From the NCBI GenBank assembly GCA_017621705.1, contig JAGASR010000027.1:1-46660 (forward strand): 46,660 bases of DNA, written 5' to 3'. This document shows positions 15,924 to 24,787 of this stretch, in pieces; within the stretch, counting starts at the first letter, position 1; each line of letters starts with the position of its first letter. The notes under the pieces are model-generated. The model saw nothing but the letters and a program-made list of their open reading frames with translations, was not told the DNA's origin and did no database searches. The stretch comes from Clostridia bacterium. GTDB lineage: Bacteria > Bacillota > Clostridia > Oscillospirales > UBA644. A program made the position numbers and the translations under genes.

Positions 15924-16523
15924 TCAATATTTCACACTGTCTTTCCACGACTTTTTCTTTTCAACAACAGGTTCTTTCTCTTGCTTACCGGCTTGTATTT
16001 TTTCATTAAGTTCCTCATAAGCAGGGGTTTCCTGTATTTTTATGCTATGCCCCCAAAACAGTCCGAGCAACCGTATTGCGATAAAAATAGGGGTTTCAAT
16101 TAATATTACGGTATAAACCCAGGTATGTGTTGTTAAATCAATGCCGACAAAGTATTCAATAACATATACTTGCATTACCGAGATATAGTAAATACTTTCG
16201 AAAAGATTTTGTATTCCTTTGGGACAAAAAATAAGAATCAACGCACCAAAAGCATATATCAGCGTACCTACAACAGTGCCTAAAATCTGATCTCTTTTGT
16301 CATATCTGAACTTGGAGGTCAGATTATATCCATCAGTTCTTGCAAATATAAAGAATATCACAAAGAACAGCAACGACGCAATCGCCGTACTGACAGCAAC
16401 TCGGTCATCAAACGTTAAAAACACAGCAAAGTTAAGAAAGAAATTCAAAAAACCATATGTGTTCATGAAAATAAAAGAAAAAACACAAAGTAAAAAAAGA
16501 GTTTTTATTGTAACCTTAATCAT
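15924..16523 (-). CDS. Unknown multi-span membrane protein, 199 aa
   Basis: Family not recognised. There are about five hydrophobic spans (residues about 5-27, 45-62, 82-102, 110-125 and 134-155) and a charged C-terminal tail, PAYEELNEKIQAGKQEKEPVVEKKKSWKDSVKY, probably cytoplasmic. AAGGAGG is placed well for the ATG. It is more AT-rich and richer in Phe and Ile than its neighbours, which may only reflect its membrane nature. Confidence 0.72.
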   Translation of the reverse strand: MIKVTIKTLFLLCVFSFIFMNTYGFLNFFLNFAVFLTFDDRVAVSTAIASLLFFVIFFIFARTDGYNLTSKFRYDKRDQILGTVVGTLIYAFGALILIFCPKGIQNLFESIYYISVMQVYVIEYFVGIDLTTHTWVYTVILIETPIFIAIRLLGLFWGHSIKIQETPAYEELNEKIQAGKQEKEPVVEKKKSWKDSVKY

Positions 16524-16568
16524 ATAACCTCCTTATAGCTATAGATTTAACTTCAACAAACAACCAAA

Positions 16569-17384
16569 TCACGCAATAGCTTCTCTTAAAAACTTAACGA
16601 TCTTTTCGGCATCTGCAAGAAAATCCGGTTGATGACATTCAACGGAGACCGCACCGTCATAGCCGATCTTTTTGAGCGTATCGATAAAATCTTTTTCATA
16701 CTGAGATGTGCCGGGAATATTTCTGTCTGCCGCCGCAATATGGCAGTGAAGAAGAATATCTTTATTATCTTCAAGAACGGACATCGGTTCGTTTTCCTGA
16801 GCCATGTGGTAACTGTCTGCAAGCAGACGGATCTTCGGAAGGTCAAGTCTCTTTACGAGCTTGCCGCAAAAATCGACGCTGTTGCCCCAGTTGGTTTCTT
16901 TTTTATTCAGCGGCTCAATTACGCACACAACTTTTTTGCCTTGACAGCAACGGTTGACATGACGAATAAAATCTTCGACCGACGCATCATCCTCTTCAAA
17001 ATGACCTTCTCTCATTCTGCGGGAATAACCCGAACCGAAAACAATATACGGAATACCGAGCTTTTCCGTTCTCTCAACAATTCTTTCAATATGCGCATAA
17101 AATTCAGCCTTCGTATCTTCATCGAGTCCGTTCATGTCATTCCAGCCGTGAAGAAAACCGTTGACAGAGCAAAGACCGAGGCTTCCGTCAGGATATTCTG
17201 CCGAAAGGCGATCAACATCCTCATCGGAAAGCATCAGAAGATTTGCCATATTGGTTTCGGAATAATCGTATCCGAGCTCACGCATAAGTTTACAGCCCTC
17301 TACGTAATACGTATACTGAGAACCGTCATCCTCTTTATTTTTAAAAATAATTTCTCTTCCGGGCAAACAACATGCTATTTTCAT
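16569..17384 (-). CDS. Sugar phosphate isomerase/epimerase-like TIM barrel, second copy
   Basis: Protein of 271 residues with the same fold as the 12827 gene but only distantly similar. Features are GIPYIVFGSGYSRRMREG, VVCVIEPLNKKETNWGNS with the metal-ligand glutamate, IRLLADSYHMAQE with aspartate and histidine, LHCHIAAADR and the late glutamate of GAVSVECHQPDF. It probably interconverts keto and aldo sugars or epimerises a ketose. AAAGGAG precedes the ATG and it has its own consensus promoter. Substrate unknown. Confidence 0.85.
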   Translation of the reverse strand: MKIACCLPGREIIFKNKEDDGSQYTYYVEGCKLMRELGYDYSETNMANLLMLSDEDVDRLSAEYPDGSLGLCSVNGFLHGWNDMNGLDEDTKAEFYAHIERIVERTEKLGIPYIVFGSGYSRRMREGHFEEDDASVEDFIRHVNRCCQGKKVVCVIEPLNKKETNWGNSVDFCGKLVKRLDLPKIRLLADSYHMAQENEPMSVLEDNKDILLHCHIAAADRNIPGTSQYEKDFIDTLKKIGYDGAVSVECHQPDFLADAEKIVKFLREAIA

Positions 17385-17441
17385 ATAAATATCTCCTTTT
17401 CAGGACAATAAAAGTCTGGAATATGCATTTAATATAAAAAT

Positions 17442-17470
17442 ATTTTAGCATATTAAAAACTCATTGTCAA
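17442..17470 (-). promoter_or_regulatory. SigA promoter for the second epimerase gene
   Basis: TTGACA (17465-17470), 17 bases, TAAAAT (17442-17447) on the minus strand. Confidence 0.8.
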
Positions 17471-17492
17471 GTCTGTTTTAAATTCAAACACT

Positions 17493-18359
17493 TTATTTTA
17501 TCGGGATAATATTGCTCCACGCATATTTGCCGTCTTTATCGACAACAAAAGCACGGATAAATCTTTCGGTTTCGAGCGGAGTATATTCGGCAGAAGTTAT
17601 ACCGTTGCCGTCAAAAACTCTTCTGCACCACGGCTGGTTTGAAGCAAACACAATTTTTTCGACGGGAGCGCAGTCAACTCTGAAAGTATTGCCGTCTCTT
17701 GAAAGATGTATCTCTGGTCCCTGAGAAGCGTAAAAACGCTGTTCTTTTATAGCTTTTTTGACGGATTCGGGATCGGACGGATCACATTCTGCCATGATAA
17801 AGGATACGAAATTATCGCATCCGTCGTAGTAATGAGTATCGTCGGTCGCAAGCAGAGGATAGTATCTGCCTTCGTATCCGAGCATATCGACGATTAACGA
17901 AGAATCGGGGCGGAAAGACATACCGACGTTCGAAACGCTGTTATAGATCTCCGTTGCATCAAAACCGTTAACGGCAAGGATATCGTCGGGAGTATTGAGC
18001 GACCATGCGGGATGCGCTAAAACTGCAAGGCCGCCGCACGCATGGATCTCATCAACGACCTGCTGAGCGGAGCTCATTTTCGTCAGTCCTGTCGGTTCTT
18101 TATCCGCACAGAGGCAAACGATATGAAAAACCTTGAATTCTGGCTGGATTATATCAAATTCAACGCCGGGAAGAATATTAAGTCCCGAAAGAACGGTCTG
18201 TTTGCCGAAATTCCAATGGTCTGTGATCGCAATAGCATCAAAACCCGCTTCTTTATACATTTTTGCGGCTTCTTCGGGAGATTTCCGTCCGTCGGAAACG
18301 GTGGTGTGAATATGCAGACCTATTTTTGCCCTGCTTTTACCGAACATATCTGTATACAT
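17493..18359 (-). CDS. PHP-domain phosphoesterase
   Basis: Protein of 288 residues. The PHP metal motifs are H16-I-H18-T-T-V-S-D23-G, then AIAITDHWNFG, LAHPAWSLN and a late TDDTHYYDG. PHP proteins are metal-dependent phosphoesterases (histidinol-phosphatase or trypsin-loop types, or nuclease-like); the substrate is unknown. It is the third gene of a unit behind the threonine-aldolase-like and GH78-like genes, 16 bases from the latter. GGAGAG with an 8-base spacer sets the ATG. Confidence 0.85.
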   Translation of the reverse strand: MYTDMFGKSRAKIGLHIHTTVSDGRKSPEEAAKMYKEAGFDAIAITDHWNFGKQTVLSGLNILPGVEFDIIQPEFKVFHIVCLCADKEPTGLTKMSSAQQVVDEIHACGGLAVLAHPAWSLNTPDDILAVNGFDATEIYNSVSNVGMSFRPDSSLIVDMLGYEGRYYPLLATDDTHYYDGCDNFVSFIMAECDPSDPESVKKAIKEQRFYASQGPEIHLSRDGNTFRVDCAPVEKIVFASNQPWCRRVFDGNGITSAEYTPLETERFIRAFVVDKDGKYAWSNIIPIK

Positions 18360-18375
18360 AAATTTTACTCTCCAA

Positions 18376-20454
18376 TTAATTCATATAGCCGAGGTGATCG
18401 AGCCAGACGAGAACGTGCGATGCAAAGCCGTGGTTACAGCTTGCGGAAGTATTGACATGCTCCCAAAGCGTTCCCGTTGTCTGTGCCATATAGTCAAAAT
18501 AGCCTCGGATATCTTCGTCAAGTTTTTCGTTAAGCCCTGCCATTCTGAGAAGGTCACAGCGCAGATAGTTGCCGATGAATGCGTTTGACGGGTGGATCTT
18601 TTTCCATTTACCCGTTTTTGCACGGTCGGGTCCGAAATCGTTTACGATAATATTCCAGAGTTCTCCGTCTTCTTCTTTAGATGCAACGCCCGTAAAGAAA
18701 GCGTAATACTGGCAGGTCTCCGTTATTTCGCCCGAAAGACGAGCAATACCGTCATCGCCGTAAACGGAATTATCGCAGAAAAATTGATCTATTCGGCTCT
18801 TTTCGCGGATAACCTTGCGAAGTTCATCAGCTTCTTTTCCGAGGCTTTCATCACCGTAAAGTTCGCAAAGTGCCTTTTTGAACAGATAATAAAGCATATT
18901 TGACGGATAATTTATATGCTGAACGAGACTGTTACACCTCGACCATTCGACGAATACCCAGCCGCCGAGCTTATCAAGAAGTCCGTCGGCATTTTCGAAA
19001 CCGCGTAAAAATCCGAGAAGAGCATACATTTTATCTTTTGCATCGTCGATAAACGCTCTGTCGCCCGTTCTGTAGAAATACTCGCGGAGCTCAACCACAT
19101 ACCACATTGCCCAGTTCGGGATATAGTTTCCGCTAGTATGGTCGGAAGGATAGCACATCGGAAGCATACCGCCCTTGACATCCTTGAACTCTTTTTCCAT
19201 GAGGAAATTTTCGAGGAAGCAGTGCTCAACGGTGCTCTTGCCCGTAAGAGTGCGTTCAACTCTCGAAGTAAAGAAACTGTCGCAAAGCCAGCCCGCACGT
19301 TCACGGGAAGGACAGTCCATATAAATATCGAGAGTGTTCTGACGGAAAGTCTGAACTGCGGCATCGTAAATACGCTTTATCTGCTCGTCTGCCTTTGAAT
19401 TGAGAGTTCTGACGATTTCGGATTCATTGAAATCAAGTCTTATAACGCCGATCTTATCAACGCAGATCTCACCGCCGACGGAAATAAGATTGAGATATTT
19501 AAACGTATACGGTTCGGCGGTAATGAGTGTATAATGTCCTTTTTTGAGGCGGTAGATGATCTCGTTTTCACAGCCCATTCTTGTTCGGCTTACCTTGCCG
19601 TCGAGGAAAAGTTCATCGAAAATCAGAATAAGAGTTGTGTCGCTTTCGCAGAAGAGATCGAGCTTGATAAAGCCCGTTATATCTGTCTTCATCTCGGCGA
19701 TCGCAAACGCATTTTCAAGAACGACGGGGCCGTTTTCGGGGCATGCGCCGTTCGTTAAAATCGCACAGTCCGCAACAACGGACGATACGATATCGAGGTC
19801 ATTATCTTTACGTTCAGCAAGCATCGTCTGCTCTTTTTCGTAATCGTAAACAGCGCTACCGCCGCCGACAAATCGGATCATTTCTTCTTCGGGAAGCTCG
19901 GGATAGCTGATCTCTCTTTCGATAAAAGTATCGATCGCTATCTTTTCAGTCTCGACTTCTTTGAGACCCTCGGTCGAAAGAGGCTCGCCTTCGGTCAAGT
20001 CGTATGCCTCGACGAAAGTACGCTGGAAAGAGTATTTCTGCACTTTCCGAAGTTTACGGGAATAAAGATATGTCTTCCACGAATCACCGCCGGTCTGACC
20101 GAAAATATTGCCGTCGGATATAAATTCCGCGCAGAAGAACGGCTGACCGTTCGGGAAATAGAAATTATCGCAATTATAACCGCTGACGAGAACCACTACC
20201 CTGTTTTCTTTTTCGGAAAGATATTTTCCGACAGGAAGTTCGTCAACACGGAAAAAGCCTCTGCCTGCTCGCGCAGGACCGAAGAAAATAAATTTATCGT
20301 TAATATATACCTGATAGCTCGAATTGCCGCTCATGCGCATGATCGTATCAGCGCCCGAAGCAACAACTGTTTCGAACAAAACGGTGGTGTTGGGTTCTCT
20401 GCCGTCGTCACGAAGCCAGAGAGGAGAAGCTTTATCAAATTTAACGCTGTTCAT
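18376..20454 (-). CDS. GH78-like alpha-L-rhamnosidase family protein, cytoplasmic
   Basis: Protein of 692 residues without a signal peptide. The N-terminal part is beta-rich (VYINDKFIFFGPARAGRGFFRVDELPVGKYL, a sugar-binding-like module of GH78 enzymes). The catalytic (alpha/alpha)6 part has MDCPSRERAGWLCDS, matching the GH78 core motif D-x-P-x-R-x-E-x-x-G-W. GH78 enzymes remove alpha-L-rhamnose from pectin or glycosides; this divergent member may have another specificity. AAAGGG lies before the ATG. Its neighbours in the unit are an aldolase-like PLP enzyme and a PHP protein, an unusual set. Confidence 0.78.
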   Translation of the reverse strand: MNSVKFDKASPLWLRDDGREPNTTVLFETVVASGADTIMRMSGNSSYQVYINDKFIFFGPARAGRGFFRVDELPVGKYLSEKENRVVVLVSGYNCDNFYFPNGQPFFCAEFISDGNIFGQTGGDSWKTYLYSRKLRKVQKYSFQRTFVEAYDLTEGEPLSTEGLKEVETEKIAIDTFIEREISYPELPEEEMIRFVGGGSAVYDYEKEQTMLAERKDNDLDIVSSVVADCAILTNGACPENGPVVLENAFAIAEMKTDITGFIKLDLFCESDTTLILIFDELFLDGKVSRTRMGCENEIIYRLKKGHYTLITAEPYTFKYLNLISVGGEICVDKIGVIRLDFNESEIVRTLNSKADEQIKRIYDAAVQTFRQNTLDIYMDCPSRERAGWLCDSFFTSRVERTLTGKSTVEHCFLENFLMEKEFKDVKGGMLPMCYPSDHTSGNYIPNWAMWYVVELREYFYRTGDRAFIDDAKDKMYALLGFLRGFENADGLLDKLGGWVFVEWSRCNSLVQHINYPSNMLYYLFKKALCELYGDESLGKEADELRKVIREKSRIDQFFCDNSVYGDDGIARLSGEITETCQYYAFFTGVASKEEDGELWNIIVNDFGPDRAKTGKWKKIHPSNAFIGNYLRCDLLRMAGLNEKLDEDIRGYFDYMAQTTGTLWEHVNTSASCNHGFASHVLVWLDHLGYMN

Positions 20455-20473
20455 AGTTTATCCCTTTCTGTTT

Positions 20474-21499
20474 TTATAAAAGATCCGAAAGTTTCTCGAT
20501 ATCTTCTTTTCTCGTCGCCCAGCTTGAAGCGAAGCGGACAACGGTATGGTCTTCATCCAATATTTCCCAGAAGCTGAAAGAAACCGATTTTTTCAGTTCT
20601 TCCATCTTTTTATTTTCTAGGATGATGAATATCTGGTTTGTAACAGTTTCAATAAAGAATTTATATCCTTTTTTTATAAACATTTCGCGCATAATATCAG
20701 CCATTTCTATTGCATGACGGCTGATTTTAAAATACAGATCGTCCGTAAAAAGAGCATCGAACTGTATTCCCAGAACCCTGCCTTTTGCGAGAAGTGCGCC
20801 GTGCTGTTTGATGCTCGTAAAAAAGCCTTTAGGGGCGTTGTTATGAGTAAAAACAACCGCCTCGCCGCAAAGCGCTCCGACTTTTGTGCCGCCGATATAG
20901 AAAACATCGCAAAGGCGTGCAACGTCTTTTAACGTAACGTCAGTGCCGCTGCTCATAAGGCCGTAGCCGAGTCTTGCACCGTCAAGATAAAGGGGAATAT
21001 CGTATTTTTTGCATACTCCCGAAAGAGCGGTCAGTTCATCTAGAGAATAGAGCGTGCCGTACTCCGTCGGGTGCGAAATATATACCATACCGGGGTAGAC
21101 CATATGAGATTTAGTTTCATCGCCGTGAAATATCTCAAGATATTTTTCGAGGACATCCGCCTTGATCTTGCCCTGCTCATGAGGCACAGTTAGAACTTTA
21201 TGCCCCGAATATTCAATAGCGCCCGCTTCATGGACGTTTATATGGCCCGTATTTGCGCTGACAACGCCTTCATACGGTGCAAGAACGGTATCGATGACGA
21301 TCTGATTAGTCTGCGTTCCTCCGACCAAAAGAAAAACTTCCGCATCGTCTCTGCCGCAAGCCGCCTTGATCTTGGCTTTTGCAAGGTCGCAATATTTATC
21401 GTTGCCGTAGCCGGGAAGCTGCTCATTATTCGTTTCTATCAAACGGCGCAATATCTGCTCATGCGCGCCTTCGTTATAGTCACATTCAAAAGAAAGCAT
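20474..21499 (-). CDS. ltaE: Low-specificity threonine aldolase-like PLP enzyme
   Basis: Protein of 341 residues of the beta-eliminating lyase / threonine aldolase family (fold type I PLP). GGTQTNQIV binds PLP phosphate, YLDGARLGYGL carries the conserved Asp and Arg, and the Schiff-base lysine is in FYIGGTKVGALCGEA. It would cleave L-threonine or allo-threonine to glycine and acetaldehyde, or act on another beta-hydroxy amino acid. GGAGA precedes the ATG. It is the first gene of a three-gene unit; why it is coupled to a glycosidase is unclear. Confidence 0.88.
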   Translation of the reverse strand: MLSFECDYNEGAHEQILRRLIETNNEQLPGYGNDKYCDLAKAKIKAACGRDDAEVFLLVGGTQTNQIVIDTVLAPYEGVVSANTGHINVHEAGAIEYSGHKVLTVPHEQGKIKADVLEKYLEIFHGDETKSHMVYPGMVYISHPTEYGTLYSLDELTALSGVCKKYDIPLYLDGARLGYGLMSSGTDVTLKDVARLCDVFYIGGTKVGALCGEAVVFTHNNAPKGFFTSIKQHGALLAKGRVLGIQFDALFTDDLYFKISRHAIEMADIMREMFIKKGYKFFIETVTNQIFIILENKKMEELKKSVSFSFWEILDEDHTVVRFASSWATRKEDIEKLSDLL

Positions 21500-21536
21500 A
21501 TATTATCTCCAGTTCAACTTTTATTTTAATACTTAA

Positions 21537-21565
21537 AACATAACACAAAACGACGGATTTGTCAA
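21537..21565 (-). promoter_or_regulatory. SigA promoter of the ltaE operon
   Basis: TTGACA (21560-21565), 17 bases, TATGTT (21537-21542) on the minus strand. Confidence 0.7.
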
Positions 21566-21606
21566 TATATAATAAGGTAGATAAAATATACATTTTTATT
21601 AATATA

Positions 21607-21635
21607 AATCCTCGCTCATTTTCAGAGCGAGGATT
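21607..21635 (-). terminator. Terminator after the XRE regulator
   Basis: Eleven-base perfect stem 21607-21617 with 21625-21635, 3 bases beyond the stop; tails on both strands are T-rich, so it may be bidirectional. Confidence 0.8.
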
Positions 21636-21638
21636 GTT

Positions 21639-22433
21639 TTACTGTATAAAAAACTTATAGATTTCCTTGGCAATTCCAAGATACGATGGTACGTTTACAT
21701 CAAGCCAGTCAACAACCATCTGTATATCTGCGGTTGTCAGATCTCCGAAATAACTATAAACAGTCCCCTCTGCAACGGATTCACCAATGGCAATCATAGC
21801 GTGCGCGTAGTCACCAATAGCAATATATTTACCGATTGCAAGTGCCCCGGCTGAAAAGAAACCGACAGAAAGCGCTCCCAAAGACATAACACCGAAGCTG
21901 ATCGCACCTGCTGCAAGTAATCCAAGCGCAATTGATCCGATTGAGATCAGGCCGAGTGAAAATGTGCCAAAAGAAATCAAACCTAAAGACAGTAACCCGA
22001 CTGACAATATGCCCAGAGACAAAAAGCCAAGAGATACGATTCCCCTCGACATAAGTCCTACAGAAAATACTCCTCTCGCTTTAAGTCCTATAGCAAAAAA
22101 ACCGTGAGCATTTCTGCCGATATGATAAAGGGGCATACCAAAGACCATTTTGTCACTTTTGCGTTCATGGAATCGTTTTTTGAGTTTATTCAAAACACTT
22201 TCGTTATCAGCAGGGGTTATTTCTTTCTTTTCCACAATATCATCATTAAGAAGATAATCCATTGAACATTCAAAAATCTTGCCCATTTTTATCAGTTTAT
22301 CTGTCTCGGGATACGCAATATCCGACTCCCATTTACTTATAGACTGACGGGAAACGCCAAAAATATCTGCCAGTTGTTCTTGTGTGTAGTTGTATTCTTT
22401 TCTGAGTTTTGATAATTTTTCGCCAAATGTCAT
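21639..22433 (-). CDS. XRE-family regulator with a pentad-repeat hydrophobic tail
   Basis: Protein of 264 residues. Residues 1 to about 60 are an XRE/Cro helix-turn-helix (FGEKLSKLRKEYNYTQEQLADIFGVSRQSISKWE). After a charged linker comes a run of about 17 five-residue repeats of the form [S/A]-hydrophobic-G-hydrophobic-hydrophobic (SLGIL, SVGLL, SLGLI and so on), then a short soluble end. The repeats could form a membrane-embedded or beta-solenoid sensor. The ATG at 22433 is set by AAGGAG 8 bases upstream, eight codons inside the longest open frame. Function beyond DNA binding is unknown. Confidence 0.82.
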   Translation of the reverse strand: MTFGEKLSKLRKEYNYTQEQLADIFGVSRQSISKWESDIAYPETDKLIKMGKIFECSMDYLLNDDIVEKKEITPADNESVLNKLKKRFHERKSDKMVFGMPLYHIGRNAHGFFAIGLKARGVFSVGLMSRGIVSLGFLSLGILSVGLLSLGLISFGTFSLGLISIGSIALGLLAAGAISFGVMSLGALSVGFFSAGALAIGKYIAIGDYAHAMIAIGESVAEGTVYSYFGDLTTADIQMVVDWLDVNVPSYLGIAKEIYKFFIQ

Positions 22434-22472
22434 ATTATTTCTCCTTACGTTTTCCAACGATTTGTTGTCGTA

Positions 22473-22501
22473 ATTTTAACAGATACAAAGAAAACATACA
22501 A
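22473..22501 (-). promoter_or_regulatory. Promoter and possible autoregulatory region of the XRE gene
   Basis: TTGTAT (22496-22501), 17 bases, TAAAAT (22473-22478) on the minus strand. Upstream, 22502-22560 contains imperfect inverted repeats (ATACAACC and GGTTGCAT) and a repeated ATAACATAT, possible operators for the XRE protein. Confidence 0.5.
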
Positions 22502-22584
22502 CCAATTCAGCGTTTCTTTATGTAAACTTCAGGTTGCATAACATATGATAACATATTTACGTGATAATTTCAATTACGTTCACT

Positions 22585-22625
22585 AAAAAAAACGAAAGCT
22601 CAAAAAAATACTGTTATGAGCTTTC
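22585..22625 (-). terminator. Terminator after thrS
   Basis: Stem GAAAGCTCA (22594-22602) with TGAGCTTTC (22617-22625), followed on the minus strand by CG and eight T's. Confidence 0.85.
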
Positions 22626-22665
22626 TGAAACTATTCAGTATATGATAATAATGCTAACAATTTTT

Positions 22666-24429
22666 TTAAACTCTATTTTTTATTTCTTCCTTTATCTTTC
22701 CAACAAATTCTTCAACAGTCATTTTTTCGTTCTGCGAAGAATCTCTCAAGCGCACGGAGACCGTATTCGTTTCGGCTTCCTGTTTGCCGATAATGAGCAT
22801 ATACGGGACACGTTCGACTACCTGCGCCTGACGAATCATATAGCCGATTTTCTCATTACGGCTGTCGAGCTCACAGCGAATACCGAGAGCGCAGAGTTTA
22901 TCGTAAATCTCTTTTGCATAATCGTAGCAAGCATCCGAAACAAGCAGTATTTTCGTTTGAACGGGTGCAAGCCATACGGGGAATTTACCTGCGAAATGTT
23001 CGGTAAGAATACCGATAAAACGTTCTATCGAGCCGAAACAAACACGGTGTATCATTATCGGACGTCTGTGTTTTCCGTTTTCGTCAATATACGTCAGATC
23101 AAAATTCTGCGGCAACTGGAAATCGAGCTGTATCGTTCCGCATTGCCACGTTCTGCCGATACTGTCTTTTAAATGAAAATCTATCTTCGGGCCGTAAAAA
23201 GCGCCGTCGCCTTCATTTATAACGTAAGGCAGTTTAAGTCTTTCGAGAGCGTTTTTAAGACCGTTCGTCGCCGCTTCCCAATCTTCATCGCTACCCATAC
23301 TGTTTTCGGGGCGCGTTGAAAGCTCGAGAGAATACGTAAATCCGAATTTCGAATAGACTTCGTTTATCAGACGGACAACCCCTGCGATTTCATCCGAGAT
23401 CTGATCTTCGCGCATGAATATATGGGCATCGTCCTGCGTAAAACAACGGACACGGAAAAGTCCGTGAAGTGTGCCTTTAAGTTCGTTTCGGTGGACGAGG
23501 CCGAGTTCGCCGACACGCATCGGGAATTCGCGGTAACTGTGCGGTTTATTTTTATAGACGAGCACTCCGCCGGGACAATTCATCGGTTTTACACAGTAAT
23601 CGTCGTCATCGATCGACGTAAAATACATCGTCTCTTTATAATGATCCCAATGTCCGCTCGTTTCCCAGAGGACACGGTTTAAGATCATCGGCGTAGAGAC
23701 CTCGGAATAACCGTTTTTTGTATGGATCTCTCGCCAGTAATCGATGAGAGCGTTGCGTATTATCATGCCTTTCGGAAGGAAGAACGGGAAGCCGGGGCCC
23801 TCATCGCAAAGCATAAAAAGCTCCATTTCCTTGCCGATCTTTCGGTGGTCGCGCTTTGCGGCTTCTTCGAGCATATTGAGATATTCGTCAAGCTCTTCCT
23901 GAGAGAAGAATGCCGTACCGTAAATTCTCGTGAGCATTTTGTTTGCGGCATCGTTTTTCCAATACGCTCCCGAAACACCCGTCAATTTGAATGCTTTGAC
24001 GGCTTTCGTGTACGTCAGATGAGGGCCTCGACACATATCGATATACTCACCCTGTCTGAAAAAACTGATCGGTTCGTTTTCGGGAAGATCGTAAATATGC
24101 TCGATTTTATACGGTTCGTCTTTCTCTTTCATTAAGTTCAACGCATCTTCGCGGTTCAGCACAAACGGCTTGATAGGAAGATTTTCTTTGATGACAGAAC
24201 GCATTTCTGCCTCGATCTTCGGCAGCGTCTCCTCGGAAATTTTTTCGTCTCCGAGATCAACGTCATAATAAAAACCTTTTTCCGTTGCGGGACCGTATGC
24301 AAAACGGGCGTTCGGATAAAGGCGTGCCACAGCCTGCGCCAGAACATGGGCGCACGTATGTCTGAGGACTTCAAGAGCGGCAGAATTTTCGAGAACTTCG
24401 ATACTGCCGTCACTGCAGATTACTTTCAT
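22666..24429 (-). CDS. thrS: Threonyl-tRNA synthetase lacking the N-terminal TGS domain
   Basis: Protein of 587 residues against about 640 for the usual enzyme. The editing-domain zinc-type motif H24-T-C-A-H28 comes almost at once, where it normally lies near residue 73, so the TGS domain (about 50 residues) is absent. The rest is complete: CRGPH in the editing domain, active-site zinc ligands in MNCPGG, DDAHIF and IHRVCFGS, class II motif 2 FRVRCFTQDD, motif 3 GSIERFIGIL, and a C-terminal anticodon-binding domain ending near TNTVSVRLRD. AAGGAG precedes the ATG. Expression is controlled by the T-box at 24461-24752. Confidence 0.96.
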   Translation of the reverse strand: MKVICSDGSIEVLENSAALEVLRHTCAHVLAQAVARLYPNARFAYGPATEKGFYYDVDLGDEKISEETLPKIEAEMRSVIKENLPIKPFVLNREDALNLMKEKDEPYKIEHIYDLPENEPISFFRQGEYIDMCRGPHLTYTKAVKAFKLTGVSGAYWKNDAANKMLTRIYGTAFFSQEELDEYLNMLEEAAKRDHRKIGKEMELFMLCDEGPGFPFFLPKGMIIRNALIDYWREIHTKNGYSEVSTPMILNRVLWETSGHWDHYKETMYFTSIDDDDYCVKPMNCPGGVLVYKNKPHSYREFPMRVGELGLVHRNELKGTLHGLFRVRCFTQDDAHIFMREDQISDEIAGVVRLINEVYSKFGFTYSLELSTRPENSMGSDEDWEAATNGLKNALERLKLPYVINEGDGAFYGPKIDFHLKDSIGRTWQCGTIQLDFQLPQNFDLTYIDENGKHRRPIMIHRVCFGSIERFIGILTEHFAGKFPVWLAPVQTKILLVSDACYDYAKEIYDKLCALGIRCELDSRNEKIGYMIRQAQVVERVPYMLIIGKQEAETNTVSVRLRDSSQNEKMTVEEFVGKIKEEIKNRV

Positions 24430-24460
24430 GATTTTTTCTCCTTATTCGGTATTATTTTAT

Positions 24461-24752
24461 TTTTTGAATAAGAAAAAGCACCTTTGACAGATCACAGAAT
24501 TATCCCATGACTTGCCAAGGGTGCATACTAATCACTAAAAGATGCACGGTTCCACCTTGATTTTTAACTCTTCGGATTCAAACAAACCCTATTCTTTAAC
24601 GCAGAAATACGGCGGCGCTTACTCTGCTTTCGGCGCTGCAGCTCAGGAGCGGTCTTCACCTTTGTTTTCCATAAGAAACTTCCACCATATGTTTCTCTCT
24701 CTGAATGTTCCGCAAAGGCTACTCTTTCCATCATAGCTTTTCTTATTCAATT
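24461..24752 (-). promoter_or_regulatory. T-box riboswitch of thrS, specifier probably ACC (Thr)
   Basis: The minus-strand leader holds stem I elements (AGAGTAGC, CAGAGAG, GGTGGAAG), a specifier ACC at 24653-24651 in the GAAGACCGCTCC context, and the T-box AAGGTGGAACCGTGC (24558-24544). The antiterminator is AAGG, 7-base bulge TGGAACC, GTGCAT, pairing with ATGCAC-CCTT (24526-24517). The same bases form the terminator GCACCCTTGGC (24524-24514) with GTCAAAGGTGC (24488-24478) followed by TTTTT. Uncharged tRNA-Thr would favour read-through. Confidence 0.93.
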
Positions 24753-24758
24753 TCGGAT

Positions 24759-24787
24759 ATTATAGCATAAAAAGAGGAATTTGTCAA
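24759..24787 (-). promoter_or_regulatory. Perfect SigA promoter of thrS and its T-box
   Basis: TTGACA (24782-24787), 17 bases, TATAAT (24759-24764) on the minus strand. The -35 hexamer contains the TGA stop codon of the gene upstream (24784-24786). Confidence 0.88.
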
